A stretch of DNA of 64,000 nt from contig JAWCNE010000001.1 in assembly GCA_038849025.1 (NCBI GenBank), positions 1 to 64,000 of the forward strand, in the 5' to 3' direction. Position numbers and translations under genes: made by a program. This document shows, piece by piece, positions 1 through 9,179 of this stretch. The DNA is from WUQU01 sp038849025. GTDB taxonomy: Archaea > Thermoproteota > Bathyarchaeia > Bathyarchaeales > Bathycorpusculaceae. Each line of letters opens with the position of its first letter. The stretch's first letter is position 1. Below the pieces are notes generated by a model. It saw only the letters and a program-made list of their open reading frames with translations, searched no databases and had not been told where the DNA came from.

Positions 1-2
1 AA

Positions 3-1025
3 TTCGGACAACTCGACATTTACGAATACACCAATCCAAAACCCTACATCTACACCATAAACCCCGCCACACTCCAAAAAACAACAATCAAAATTGAAAA
101 AATCACAATCCAAGAAAAAACATGGAAGTTCACCAACCCCATAGAATTCCAAGAATGGCAAAACTTTACACCCCCAAACCAATGGGAAACAACCTACACA
201 ATAACCTTAGACAACGGCACATTAAAAGCAGAATTATGGAACTCCACATGGGGCTGGAAAACAATAAGCTCCCCACCCATACCCGCCCAATACGGACACA
301 CCTACCAAATACAATTAGACATAAAAGGACAAGACTCCTACCAAGTCCACATCAAAACAGTCGAATTAGACATAAACAAAGAATTCTTGGCTGCACAATA
401 TTCCGCATTCGTAGGAGATGGAAACTTCAACTGGACTCACATAACATTCAACTTTGAACCAACAAACAAAACCACAAAATACATACAAATACAAATATGG
501 CACGGACACGAAACCCCAAAACCCTTCCCAAACACCATATGGATAGACAACATCCAAATAAAAGGCTACACAACAACCCTCAACACAACAGGCCTAGACC
601 AAATCTTCAGAAACAAAACCCAAAACCAACCAGCCACAATCCTAAACTACAAAAAAGAAAACCCAACAAAAATAACAGCCACAATAAACGCCACACAACC
701 CTTCACACTAGCCATAAGCGAAGCCCTAGACCAATCATGGACAGCCTACATAAACGGAAAACCACACAAACCCACAACCCTATACCTCTGCATAAACGGC
801 TTTCACATAAACCAGACGGGCTTATTGGACATAACCATCGAATACGAACCCCAACGCTGGTTTTACATTGGCTGTGCCATATCCTTAACCACTTTCTTCG
901 CATGCACAGCTTACCTAGCTTATTCCCACACAAAACCTAAACAATTACTCAAAAAACTAAAACAAAAACTAAAAAGAAAACCCCAGACCATATTAGGATT
1001 TAAACTTGCAAAAACACGCATATAA
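3..1025 (+). CDS. C-terminal part of a large membrane-anchored surface protein (5' truncated)
   Basis: The reading frame is open from the window edge, so the true start lies upstream. About 340 residues are visible. Residues roughly 40-195 look like a beta-rich extracellular or carbohydrate-binding-like domain with many N-x-S/T sequons. They are followed by a segment containing SWTAYINGK, of the kind found near the end of archaeal YfhO/glycosyltransferase-type membrane proteins, then one hydrophobic helix starting WFYIGCAISL and a short Lys/Arg-rich cytoplasmic tail. The family resemblance is from memory of such C-termini and is not proof of glycosyltransferase activity. Codons end mostly in A or C, unlike most later genes in the window. 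Confidence 0.6.
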   Translation, partial: FGQLDIYEYTNPKPYIYTINPATLQKTTIKIEKITIQEKTWKFTNPIEFQEWQNFTPPNQWETTYTITLDNGTLKAELWNSTWGWKTISSPPIPAQYGHTYQIQLDIKGQDSYQVHIKTVELDINKEFLAAQYSAFVGDGNFNWTHITFNFEPTNKTTKYIQIQIWHGHETPKPFPNTIWIDNIQIKGYTTTLNTTGLDQIFRNKTQNQPATILNYKKENPTKITATINATQPFTLAISEALDQSWTAYINGKPHKPTTLYLCINGFHINQTGLLDITIEYEPQRWFYIGCAISLTTFFACTAYLAYSHTKPKQLLKKLKQKLKRKPQTILGFKLAKTRI

Positions 1026-1039
1026 GAGCAAATGTAACT

Positions 1040-1261
1040 TCATGGGAAACCGTATTTGAGTCTTGTTTCCTGGCGTTTCTGCTGATACCCCATTTCTAAC
1101 AGTTTCGTAAGCCTTTTATGAGTGTCTTCGTCAATTATCCCTTCCTTAAGAAGCGTGTCCAACCGGGAAATTTCCTCGTTCAAGTGCTGACGCTGTTTAA
1201 GCCTCTCCCTCAAATAAGAACGCTTTACACTCCATAATTTTCGCGACAAACCATTAAACAC
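1040..1261 (-). CDS. Small helical hypothetical protein, SHOCT-like
   Basis: This 73-residue protein of unknown function is highly charged and helical. A central stretch (LDTLLKEGIIDEDTHKRL) resembles the short SHOCT-type helix-turn-helix found at the ends of many prokaryotic proteins. There is no signal peptide or membrane segment. It converges on the end of the surface protein, with 14 bases between the stops. The start is the first ATG of the frame and no strong SD is obvious. The SHOCT resemblance is by eye and weak. It could be a small regulator or an oligomerisation module. Confidence 0.4.
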   Translation of the reverse strand: MFNGLSRKLWSVKRSYLRERLKQRQHLNEEISRLDTLLKEGIIDEDTHKRLTKLLEMGYQQKRQETRLKYGFP

Positions 1262-1457
1262 GAAACCCTCTCCTTATACTAAAGCCTATTTTCAACATGT
1301 TGCCTAATATAGGATGCTTTCCATTCGTAATATTACATGCAGAGAAAATATCTCATATTTTGAAATAACAGACAAAACTATAACAAAAGGCATGCTGAGC
1401 GAACGCTAAGAACCTAAAGTTGCCCATTCCACAAAAATCGTTCATCCAATATTAAAA

Positions 1458-2057
1458 CTATTTCTGCTCCACTTTTCTCCCATCTAAATCAAAAAGCCCC
1501 ATTTCACCATTCTTGTTTCCCCCTTCATCCACCTCAGCACGCCCCAAAACATGATTACAGTAAGGACAAACATTAACAAGCCTAGTTTTTCCACCACTAA
1601 AATCCAACATAACCAAAGGCTTACCAAAAACCCTCCTACACTTAGGACAACTAATAAGCATATGATTTTGCTCCACAACCCTAACGCCAGGGCTAATGGG
1701 CTTAACAGGCTTAACAGGCTTAACAGACTCAACAGATTTAGCCTTAACAGCACCGCCACCTCTGCCCTTCAAAAAACGCCAAACCTCCGAACAAAAATAA
1801 CCAACACTAAAAAAAATAGGCACAGCCAAAAACACGCAAATCGCCCTAACCGCAGCCCAATAACCCAAAGCCCAATCAAAACTGAACTCTAAACCAAACT
1901 CATAAAGCTGATGATGAACAATCCAATCAATGTTCAACAACAAAAGCGCTACAAAAAACGCGCTAACTAACCAAATAATAAGCAAAGCTTTTGTAAACCA
2001 CTCCTCCCTAAATACTTTCCAAGTCAAACTCCGAACCCAAACAAACATACAATACAA
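1458..2057 (-). CDS. Two-helix membrane protein with a C-terminal zinc ribbon
   Basis: The protein has 199 residues and no recognised family. Two hydrophobic helices (about 24-46 and 66-90) anchor it in the membrane. A basic Val-Lys-Pro linker (about 103-124) is encoded by a 9-base tandem repeat. A four-cysteine zinc ribbon follows, with C137-P-K-C140 and C164-P-Y-C167. An acidic and polar tail completes it. The ribbon probably faces the cytoplasm, where it could bind a partner or nucleic acid; this is inference. Like the first gene it lies in the skewed A+C patch, although it is coded on the opposite strand. Confidence 0.5.
   Translation of the reverse strand: MYCMFVWVRSLTWKVFREEWFTKALLIIWLVSAFFVALLLLNIDWIVHHQLYEFGLEFSFDWALGYWAAVRAICVFLAVPIFFSVGYFCSEVWRFLKGRGGGAVKAKSVESVKPVKPVKPISPGVRVVEQNHMLISCPKCRRVFGKPLVMLDFSGGKTRLVNVCPYCNHVLGRAEVDEGGNKNGEMGLFDLDGRKVEQK
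1701..1736. repeat. Four tandem 9-base units
   Basis: Four adjacent 9-base units (cttaacagg, cttaacagg, cttaacaga, ctcaacaga) lie inside the zinc-ribbon membrane protein gene. Read on the minus strand they encode its SVESVKPVKPVKP linker. The first two units are identical and the last two differ by one to three bases, which suggests slippage growth of a flexible linker. Confidence 0.75.
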
Positions 2058-2104
2058 ACAACAAAAACATTATGAAATAAAAATAAAAATCCAAAATCAG
2101 AATT

Positions 2105-2293
2105 TCACCACAAGGTAAAAAACCAAAACAAAAAGAGAACCCCAAAGACAGAAGACAACAAAACTAGCTGCGCAAAACTATTCCAAAACCCGAAAACCCT
2201 ATACCAAGGCATCCACCACCAAACAACATCATCAGAGGGCAAACCAGCACCCCAAACACAAACCATAAAACATGAGTCAGTTATATGAATCAC
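2105..2293 (-). CDS. Possible small hydrophobic protein
   Basis: A 62-residue frame opens with GTG and has a Trp-rich middle (VVWWWMPWYRV) followed by one strongly hydrophobic helix to the end. It lies 47 bases upstream of the zinc-ribbon membrane protein on the same strand. No good SD is visible. The local G+T-rich minus strand by itself tends to give Val/Leu/Trp/Phe codons, so the hydrophobicity may be compositional. The call is speculative. Confidence 0.22.
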   Translation of the reverse strand: MIHITDSCFMVCVWGAGLPSDDVVWWWMPWYRVFGFWNSFAQLVLLSSVFGVLFLFWFFTLW

Positions 2294-2406
2294 TCAATTT
2301 CATTCTTCGGTTCAACTATTTAAGACAACCTAGTAGTAGAGAATTAAACTAGTAAAGGTTCTGTCTTGTCTAAACCATGCTTTCCAGCCTTTATTTACTA
2401 GCCGCT

Positions 2407-2793
2407 CTAAAAATAGGGGTTTGGCTCTACACTATCAAGTTCCAAGCTCTTTATTTCTTCAAACTTTCTCTGATCCCTTATCTTTAACTTCTCCATTAAT
2501 AAACGAAACTCGTCTTTCAATTGTCCTCTTGTGACAGTTACAGCTTCTTTCAAGTTCAAGGGCTCTATTTTTGAAAAATCGAAAGAATAGCCTCTTCTCC
2601 TTGCTTCAAGATAAATTTGAAATAAATAAGCGTTAATTAAAGCAATGGGCCTCTCATACTCTTTAAAGATTTTGAGTTGCGGATGATTTCTATAGCCCTT
2701 AGTTTTTCCCTCCAGAACCTTCTTTGCCAAAAGTCCTTCCCTCCAAACAGCAACCAAACCCTTACAATCAAGATATTTAGGATGAATTACCAC
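2407..2793 (-). CDS. Pyrimidine-dimer DNA glycosylase-like protein (Pyr_excise family)
   Basis: The protein has 128 residues. The N-terminal pattern HPKYLD...GLVAVWREGLLAK, followed by GYRNHPQL and then YLEARRRGYSF, matches the T4 endonuclease V-like Pyr_excise family as found in archaea, where a similar HPKYL...HRE...G.RNHP order is typical. Members are thought to cleave the glycosylic bond at UV photodimers, but many archaeal copies are unproven. The last 40 residues are charged and helical. The gene stands alone, with 222 empty bases before the CorA-like gene. The family assignment is moderately sure; activity is not shown. Confidence 0.6.
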   Translation of the reverse strand: MVIHPKYLDCKGLVAVWREGLLAKKVLEGKTKGYRNHPQLKIFKEYERPIALINAYLFQIYLEARRRGYSFDFSKIEPLNLKEAVTVTRGQLKDEFRLLMEKLKIRDQRKFEEIKSLELDSVEPNPYF

Positions 2794-3015
2794 AACCTCA
2801 CATAAACACCAACTGATTCTTCAGCAAATAATTATTCCCTAATTTATTTATCACACTTCTGTTAAGAGACATTAAAAGAAACCTAAAAACTAATTTACTC
2901 CGCGTTAACTCGACTTTAGAAAAGGTAAACTTTTGTCTGTTTTGATAATTTGCTGACATTGGTTAAGCTTGCTGTCGGTGTTTAAATTTTTGTCTGATTA
3001 ATATTTAGCCCTTTG

Positions 3016-3888
3016 TTACCAGAGTTCCAAGATTATTAGGATTAAGGTAAGGATAACTACTGCCAGTGTAAGGTTTACTATCATGCTCTCTACGCGATGG
3101 ATCATGCCTAGGTCTTGCAATCTAAGAATTCCATCTAGGGCTTTATCTATTGAATCGATAAAAGCTAGTTCTTGAGATAGGCTGCTTATTGCATATTCCA
3201 AGCTGAGAATTGATTTCTGGCAAAGTTTGATGTTCGGGATTAAGCCGTCTCTTAAACTAGTTATCATCTCTCTTTCAGACCATAACAGTCGATGAAAGGC
3301 GGAAATTTGCTTTTTGACGGCAAACACTTTTTTTGTAATTGCCTTCTTAGCTGGTTTTTCGAAAGCTTCTCCTTCTATTTTCTCAACATTCTCCCTAAGA
3401 CTCATGATGGATTCCAAGTTTTTGTTTACAACTTCACGAAACACTTCGCATAGAGCAAAGGAAGGGTCTATGCCATCAAGCTCTGTAACACATTCTGTTG
3501 TAGAAATACAGTCATTTATTTTTGAAATAGCTTTCTCTACAGGAGACGCAGAATCTTTGCTGCTAAAGGTTAAAAGCGCTTTCCCTTTAATAGCAACATA
3601 AATTTGATAAGTCTCAAGTTCCTCTTTAATGGTGGCTGCTGAAATTGATAAAAGTATCCAATCATTGAACCGCTTGTAAGTTAAAATTGGTTTGCCGCTT
3701 TTTATTTCTTCCATAACATCTGATTCAGCGTTTAGCAGTTGTGCGATAAGCTCGTATTCTTTTTGATTTGGCTCTAAGCAGTCTATCCAAAGCCAATCAG
3801 ACTTTTTGGCAAGCGCGTCCAACTCTTTAAAGCTTGTAATTTCGGTTGACTTTACCTTATTTGCCTTTACACTATATACCTTAATCAT
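3016..3888 (-). CDS. CorA-like protein lacking the GMN pore motif
   Basis: The protein has 290 residues. The N-terminal alpha/beta part (about 1-120) and the long helical stalk (about 130-260) follow the CorA Mg2+/Co2+ channel family, with starting motifs such as WLWIDCLEPNQKEYELI. Normal CorA ends with two helices separated by a Gly-Met-Asn loop. Here a single hydrophobic helix (about 267-289) ends directly at a TAA stop, with no GMN and no second helix. The next 75 bases in any frame do not restore it, so this is not a simple frameshift. It may be a regulatory or degenerate CorA subunit. It is divergent from the pyrophosphatase gene. Confidence 0.7.
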   Translation of the reverse strand: MIKVYSVKANKVKSTEITSFKELDALAKKSDWLWIDCLEPNQKEYELIAQLLNAESDVMEEIKSGKPILTYKRFNDWILLSISAATIKEELETYQIYVAIKGKALLTFSSKDSASPVEKAISKINDCISTTECVTELDGIDPSFALCEVFREVVNKNLESIMSLRENVEKIEGEAFEKPAKKAITKKVFAVKKQISAFHRLLWSEREMITSLRDGLIPNIKLCQKSILSLEYAISSLSQELAFIDSIDKALDGILRLQDLGMIHRVESMIVNLTLAVVILTLILIILELW

Positions 3889-4117
3889 TTAGGGATTCTC
3901 CAGTAAAGTCTAAATTACTAGTTTTCGGCAATTAAGAATTGAAAATGTGTATCTGTTATATATTTAACCGTTGACTTCAAATGTACTGGCATGCATTACT
4001 GCCCTCTTATCACTATTCGTTAGGTAATACTATTTCTTTTTAACTCTTTGCTTCGCAAGAGATTGATAAAACATCAGGTTTATTCATTTTTAGAATCATT
4101 TATTACTACGCGTTAAA

Positions 4118-4125
4118 TTTATAAA
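4118..4125 (+). promoter_or_regulatory. TATA box of the pyrophosphatase gene
   Basis: TTTATAAA lies in an otherwise featureless 290-base divergent intergenic region. A transcript start 25-28 bases downstream would fall near 4145-4150. That is after the TTG at 4139 and before the ATGs at 4181 and 4187, which supports the later start. Confidence 0.55.
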
Positions 4126-4186
4126 CTAAGCCATAGATTTGAAACTGTTAAAATTTAAAAACGTCGTTTCAAGGGGTATAATGTAT

Positions 4187-6235
4187 ATGGAATGGTTCCT
4201 TATAACTCCAATAGCTGGTTTAGCTTCAATCGCGTTAGCAGGATATCTATACCGTTATGTGACAAGCCAAGAAAGCGGTACAGAAAGGATGCGGGAAATT
4301 GCAGGTGCCATAAAAGAGGGGGCAAAGGCTTACTTAAGAAGACAGAATTTAACATTGGCGGTCTTTGTTGTTGTAATGGCGGCGGTCCTAGGGGTGCTTT
4401 TCGCCTTTCTTAAAAGCGTTCCCCACGGCATAAGCATTGCAGTAGCCTATGTTTTTGGTTCTGTGTGCTCTACTGCGGCTGCCTATGTGGGAATGATGGC
4501 TGCTGTTGAAGCAAACGTTAGAACTGCCAACGCGGCGAAGCAAGGTCTAAAGAAGGCTTTTCCAGTAGCCTTTTACGGCGGAGCAGTTATGGGCTTGTCC
4601 ATTGTAGGCATCGCTCTATTAGGCATAAGTTTGCTCTATTACATCTACAATGTTATTCTGGGATGGAGCTCTGTTGACGCCTCTAACATTGTGTTAGGCT
4701 TCAGCTTTGGAGCCAGCGCTTTGGCTTTGTTCGCAAAAGCTGGAGGGGGAATATACACAAAAACGGCTGACATAAGCGCTGACCTCGTTGGAAAAGTGGA
4801 GTTGGGGATCCCTGAAGATGACCCGCGAAATCCTGCAGTGATAGCGGACAACGTTGGCGACAACGTTGGCGACGTTGCTGGGATGGGCGCTGATTTAGTG
4901 GATTCTTACATTGCAAGCATAGTAGCTACCATGATTATTGGTGCGGAAATAGGGGAAAACGCTTTGACAGCCCTGCCTCTAATAATAGCAGCTATGGGAC
5001 TTTTCGCTTCAATAATAGGTGCTCTGGTTGTTAAACAAAGCATAAAGGGCAATCCTGGAGCAGCACTTAACCGAGGATCATTCTCCACATGGATTATTTT
5101 TGCTGTTTTCCTTGTTGTCGCTGCATACTTTTCAGGATTAGAAGGGAACAAGTGGCTTGGAGTTCTCCTTCCCACAGTTGCAGGTTTAGTTGCGGGAGTA
5201 ATTATCGGGATAACCTCCGACTATTTCACATCTATAGATAGGGGTCCGGCGCAGAAAGTAGCCAAGGCTTCGACAACTGGCGCTGCCATAAATATACTGA
5301 CAGGCTTTTCTTATGGAATAGTTAGCATAGTTCCGCCTGTAATTGGTATTTGTGCTGCCACTTTAGCTGCTTGGTATCTCGCTGAAGCTTTTGGGGTGAA
5401 TCCCTTTTATGGAATTGCCATATCCGCCGTTGGAATGCTTGCAACAGTGGGTATGACTATATCGGCGGATGCTTATGGACCTGTATCTGACAATGCGAAA
5501 GGCATAGCGGAACAGTCTGGTTTAGGCGAAGAAGTCATTGAAGTGGCAGATAAGCTGGACGCTGCAGGCAACACAACGAAAGCTATAACAAAGGGTTTCG
5601 CCATAGGTGCTGCGGCATTAACTGTTCTTGCGCTTTTTGCAGCTTACGCTCACGTAGTCGACATTGAAATATTAAACTTAATGGGTCCAGAAGTAGTTAT
5701 AGGGGTCTTCTTAGGAGGCATGATGCCACCGTTGCTTTCCGCACTACTTATATTGGCTGTTGGGAGAAACGCTGAAAGAATGGTTGAAGAGGTAAGGCGT
5801 CAATTCAAAGAAATTCCAGGATTAATGGAAGGGAGAGCAAAGCCTGACTACGCTAGGTGCGTTGATATTGCCACAAAAGGCGCCATTAAAGAGCTTATTC
5901 TGCCATGCTCCCTAGCAATAATAGTTCCAATATTAACCATGATATTTTTGGGTAAAGAGGCGCTTGCGGGGTTCTTGGCTGGAAGCATTGTTACAGGCAT
6001 AATTTTTGCTTTGTTCATGGCTAATTCTGGCGGGCTATGGGATAATGCTAAAAAATTCATTGAAGCTGGAGCGCATGGTGGTAAAGGTTCAGAAGCTCAT
6101 AAAGCTGCGGTTACAGGCGACACTGTTGGCGATCCATTCAAGGATACAGCAGGCCCATCGCTGAACACTATGATTACGGTTATGTCTTTGGTGGCTGAAG
6201 TGTTTGCCCCCTTGATAATCTTGTTAACCCTTTAA
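4187..6235 (+). CDS. hppA: Membrane-bound proton-translocating pyrophosphatase, K+-independent type
   Basis: It hydrolyses cytoplasmic pyrophosphate and pumps ions outward. The 682-residue length and about 16 hydrophobic helices fit the family. The substrate-site block is clear (DISADLVGKVELG, then DDPRNPAVIADNVGDNVGD). Near residues 460-470 the motif GNTTKAITKG carries Lys465 and Thr468. These match the lysine and threonine that replace Ala/Ala in K+-independent enzymes, which are H+ pumps; Na+ pumps of the family need K+. The start was set at ATG 4187 (MEWFLITP), with AAGGGG upstream; ATG 4181 is also possible. The next gene downstream is a Ca2+ ATPase with its own promoter. Confidence 0.95.
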   Translation: MEWFLITPIAGLASIALAGYLYRYVTSQESGTERMREIAGAIKEGAKAYLRRQNLTLAVFVVVMAAVLGVLFAFLKSVPHGISIAVAYVFGSVCSTAAAYVGMMAAVEANVRTANAAKQGLKKAFPVAFYGGAVMGLSIVGIALLGISLLYYIYNVILGWSSVDASNIVLGFSFGASALALFAKAGGGIYTKTADISADLVGKVELGIPEDDPRNPAVIADNVGDNVGDVAGMGADLVDSYIASIVATMIIGAEIGENALTALPLIIAAMGLFASIIGALVVKQSIKGNPGAALNRGSFSTWIIFAVFLVVAAYFSGLEGNKWLGVLLPTVAGLVAGVIIGITSDYFTSIDRGPAQKVAKASTTGAAINILTGFSYGIVSIVPPVIGICAATLAAWYLAEAFGVNPFYGIAISAVGMLATVGMTISADAYGPVSDNAKGIAEQSGLGEEVIEVADKLDAAGNTTKAITKGFAIGAAALTVLALFAAYAHVVDIEILNLMGPEVVIGVFLGGMMPPLLSALLILAVGRNAERMVEEVRRQFKEIPGLMEGRAKPDYARCVDIATKGAIKELILPCSLAIIVPILTMIFLGKEALAGFLAGSIVTGIIFALFMANSGGLWDNAKKFIEAGAHGGKGSEAHKAAVTGDTVGDPFKDTAGPSLNTMITVMSLVAEVFAPLIILLTL

Positions 6236-6296
6236 AATATCTGCAATTTTTTGTCAACACATCTTTCATATATTGCAAAGTGAAGTGTATAGAGAA

Positions 6297-6307
6297 TTTT
6301 ATAAATA
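6297..6307 (+). promoter_or_regulatory. TATA box of the Ca2+ ATPase gene
   Basis: TTTTATAAATA lies 50 bases before the ATG at 6357, so the ATPase is probably transcribed separately from the pyrophosphatase. Transcription would start near 6328. Confidence 0.55.
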
Positions 6308-6356
6308 TGTTATTCTACGTTTGTTAATCTATACGTGACACTTTGAGGCGCTGTAA

Positions 6357-9179
6357 ATGGCAAAGCCTTGGCATGCAACTGAAATAGATGAGGTTTTGAA
6401 AGAACTAAACGTTAGCTTTGAAGGTTTATCTTCGCAGGAAGCCCGTGAAAGACTCGCGAAATACGGGTATAACGAGATTAAAAAGGTAAAGAGACGAACA
6501 GCCCTCCACATGTTCTTAGACGAGTTCAAGGACATTTTTATTTTGTTGCTTATTGCTGCAACAATTTTTTCAGCTGTTATCGGCTATTGGGAAATGCTTC
6601 ATGGCGGAGAATTTATGGAAGCCTACGCAGATACCATCACAATAGGCGCCATAGTTGTTTTATGTGCGGTTACAGGTTTCGTTCAAGAGTATAGGGCGGA
6701 AAAAGCCATAGAAGCCTTGAAAAAATTGGCTGCTCCCAAAGCCCGTGTGATCCGCGATGGTAAAGAAGTAATTATCCCAGCCAGCGAGGTGGTTCCAGGC
6801 GACATCCTTGCCCTAGAAGAGGGCGACCATGTTCCCGCCGATGCCCGCCTAATAGAGGTTATTGAGCTAAAAGCTAATGAGGCTGTTTTAACTGGGGAAT
6901 CTACGCCAGTTAATAAAGAATTAGCCGTCTTAGGTGAGAACACTCCGATTTCTGAAAGGCGGAACATGGTTTTCTCCGCAACCCACGTGGTCTATGGAAG
7001 AGGCAAAGCCGTTGTAACAGCCACCGGCATGAACACAGAGTTTGGGAAAATAGCTGAAATGGTTCAAACAGCAGAGGAAGAAGAGACTCCACTTCAGAAG
7101 AAGCTAGATAGGTTTGCGGGCAAAATAGCCAAAGTTGTTATAGCTGTTTGTGTTTTGATATTTGCGCTTGAAGCTTTTGAAGTAGTAATGCAGATGCATT
7201 TTGATATAGAAGGTTTTATTCAAGCCTTTATGTCATCCATAGCCTTAGCAATATCAGCTGTTCCAGAAGGGTTGCCGGCAATAGTGACAATAGCCTTGGC
7301 TCTTGGCGCAAGAGAATTCGCAAAACGCAACGCCATTGTGCGAAGGCTATCTTCAGCGGAAAGCTTAGGCGCTGTAACAGTAATCTGCTCGGACAAAACC
7401 GGAACCATAACTAAAGGAGAGATGACTGTCCGCCAAGTTTACGTTGACGGAAAACTCGTTGAAGTTACAGGCGTTGGCTACGAGCCAAAGGGAGAATTTC
7501 GACAAGGTGAAGACGCTGTAAAACCTGAAGGAGACCTTAAACTTTTACTTCAGATAGGCGCGTTATGCAACAATGCAAGCCTGAGAAGAAACAACCAAAA
7601 CAATGCTTGGGAAATTTTTGGAGACCCAACAGAAGGCGCACTTATTGTGGCTGCGGCCAAGGCTGGACTTGAAAAAGAAGCCCTAGAAAAAACTTACCCA
7701 CGTGCCGGCGAAATTCCCTTCACATCTGAAAGAAAACGCATGACCACAGTCCACAAAACCCCAGAAGGCGAAATCCACGCTTACATGAAGGGAGCACCAG
7801 AAACAGTATTGGAAAGATGCACCCACATAGTTGAGGACGGCCGAGAAAAGAAGTTAACAGATGAAAAAAGGAAGAAGATTCTGGAAGTCAATGAGCAATT
7901 GGCTGGGAACGCCTTACGGGTTCTGGCCATGGCATACAAAAAACTTCCAACGAACATAACGAAGTACGATGACAAAACAGCTGAAAGCGGAATGGTCTTT
8001 GTCGGGTTGGAAGGAATGATAGATCCGCCGAGAGAAGAGGCAATAGAAGCTAATAAGCTCTGCCAAAAAGCAGGAATAAAAACTGTCATGATAACGGGTG
8101 ATCATAAACTCACAGCCATCGCAGTAGCAAAAGATGTTGGAATTTTCAAAGAAGGAGACATGGTTTTAACAGGCGCCGAAATGGACAAGCTGAACGATAA
8201 AGAATTTGAGGAAATTGTTGAAAAGGTAACAGTTTATGCAAGAGTCTCTCCTGAACATAAACTGAAAATTGTTAACGCTTTAAAGAAGAAAGGTCACATT
8301 GTAGCTATGACTGGCGACGGTGTTAATGATGCGCCAGCTGTGAAGGCAGCTGATATTGGCGTTGCCATGGGGATAAGTGGAACAGACGTTACAAGAGAAG
8401 CCTCAGATCTTGTTTTAACTGATGATAACTTTGCAACAATAGTTAAGGCTGTTGAACAAGGCAGAGTGATATACGACAACATAAGAAAATATGCACGGTT
8501 CCTCTTGGCTTGCAACTTTGACGAACTGCTGGTTATAGGAACCTTTGCCATTCTGGGCGGAATATTTGGCGCAGAGCTGTTTCCACTTCCACTTTTGCCA
8601 GCCATGATACTTTGGATAAACTTGGTAACAGACGGCGCGCCAGCAGTAGCTTTGGCAACAGACCCTCCAGACGAAGGCGTTATGGAGAGGCCACCGCGCA
8701 AACCTGAGGAGGGAATACTACATGGAATGGGCGCATTCATCCTGGCTTCTTTCATACTGCAAGCAGCTGGGACCATCCTTGTGTTCTGTTTAGAATATTA
8801 CGTGTGGCCTTCTCATCCATGGAACTTCCCATGGGGAATAGATGAAGAGGCTAGAAAGCTAACATACATTGAGGCTACCACAACGGCCTTCGTGCAAGCG
8901 GCAATGTTCGAGCTCTTTGTTGTGTGGAACTGTCGCTCAGAAAAGCAGAGCGTTTGGAGAATGGGCAAGAAAGCCTTACAAAACAAGTTCTTCGTAATTG
9001 CAGACCTAGCTTCCATAGCTCTAACCCTTGGAATAACTTATATACCTATAACCCAGCAGCTGTTCCACTTAACAGGATTAAGCCTAACAGATCTCGCCTA
9101 CGTGTTGGTCGTGGCTAGCTGGGGACTTTTGGTATTCCCAGAAATTCTAATGAATAAAAAGGTTTGGAAATGGCGCTGA
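6357..9179 (+). CDS. P-type Ca2+-transporting ATPase (P2A/SERCA-like)
   Basis: This 940-residue ATP-driven cation exporter has all P-type landmarks. There is a cation-ATPase N-terminal domain, TGES at 179-182 (actuator), PEGLP at 303 in M4, phosphorylated Asp346 in DKTGTITKG, a nucleotide-binding domain around 400-590, and TGDGVNDAPA with Asp654. M6 reads NLVTDGAPAVALATDPPD, close to the Ca2+-binding M6 of SERCA and PMR1, and M5 has NFDE. These choose Ca2+ (or Mn2+) over Na+/K+ or heavy metals. Ten membrane helices are expected. No C-terminal regulatory extension is seen. Confidence 0.93.
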   Translation: MAKPWHATEIDEVLKELNVSFEGLSSQEARERLAKYGYNEIKKVKRRTALHMFLDEFKDIFILLLIAATIFSAVIGYWEMLHGGEFMEAYADTITIGAIVVLCAVTGFVQEYRAEKAIEALKKLAAPKARVIRDGKEVIIPASEVVPGDILALEEGDHVPADARLIEVIELKANEAVLTGESTPVNKELAVLGENTPISERRNMVFSATHVVYGRGKAVVTATGMNTEFGKIAEMVQTAEEEETPLQKKLDRFAGKIAKVVIAVCVLIFALEAFEVVMQMHFDIEGFIQAFMSSIALAISAVPEGLPAIVTIALALGAREFAKRNAIVRRLSSAESLGAVTVICSDKTGTITKGEMTVRQVYVDGKLVEVTGVGYEPKGEFRQGEDAVKPEGDLKLLLQIGALCNNASLRRNNQNNAWEIFGDPTEGALIVAAAKAGLEKEALEKTYPRAGEIPFTSERKRMTTVHKTPEGEIHAYMKGAPETVLERCTHIVEDGREKKLTDEKRKKILEVNEQLAGNALRVLAMAYKKLPTNITKYDDKTAESGMVFVGLEGMIDPPREEAIEANKLCQKAGIKTVMITGDHKLTAIAVAKDVGIFKEGDMVLTGAEMDKLNDKEFEEIVEKVTVYARVSPEHKLKIVNALKKKGHIVAMTGDGVNDAPAVKAADIGVAMGISGTDVTREASDLVLTDDNFATIVKAVEQGRVIYDNIRKYARFLLACNFDELLVIGTFAILGGIFGAELFPLPLLPAMILWINLVTDGAPAVALATDPPDEGVMERPPRKPEEGILHGMGAFILASFILQAAGTILVFCLEYYVWPSHPWNFPWGIDEEARKLTYIEATTTAFVQAAMFELFVVWNCRSEKQSVWRMGKKALQNKFFVIADLASIALTLGITYIPITQQLFHLTGLSLTDLAYVLVVASWGLLVFPEILMNKKVWKWR

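Noticed and set aside
122..940. Two other plus-strand frames in the first kilobase
   Set aside because: They overlap the open surface-protein frame and consist of low-complexity His/Asn/Pro/Arg residues produced by the A+C skew.
2941..3015. Possible frameshifted remainder of CorA with GMN
   Set aside because: No frame downstream of the stop encodes GMN or a second membrane helix.
8294..8776. 160-codon minus-strand frame inside the Ca2+ ATPase gene
   Set aside because: It lies fully antisense to a well-conserved gene and has no domain or SD.
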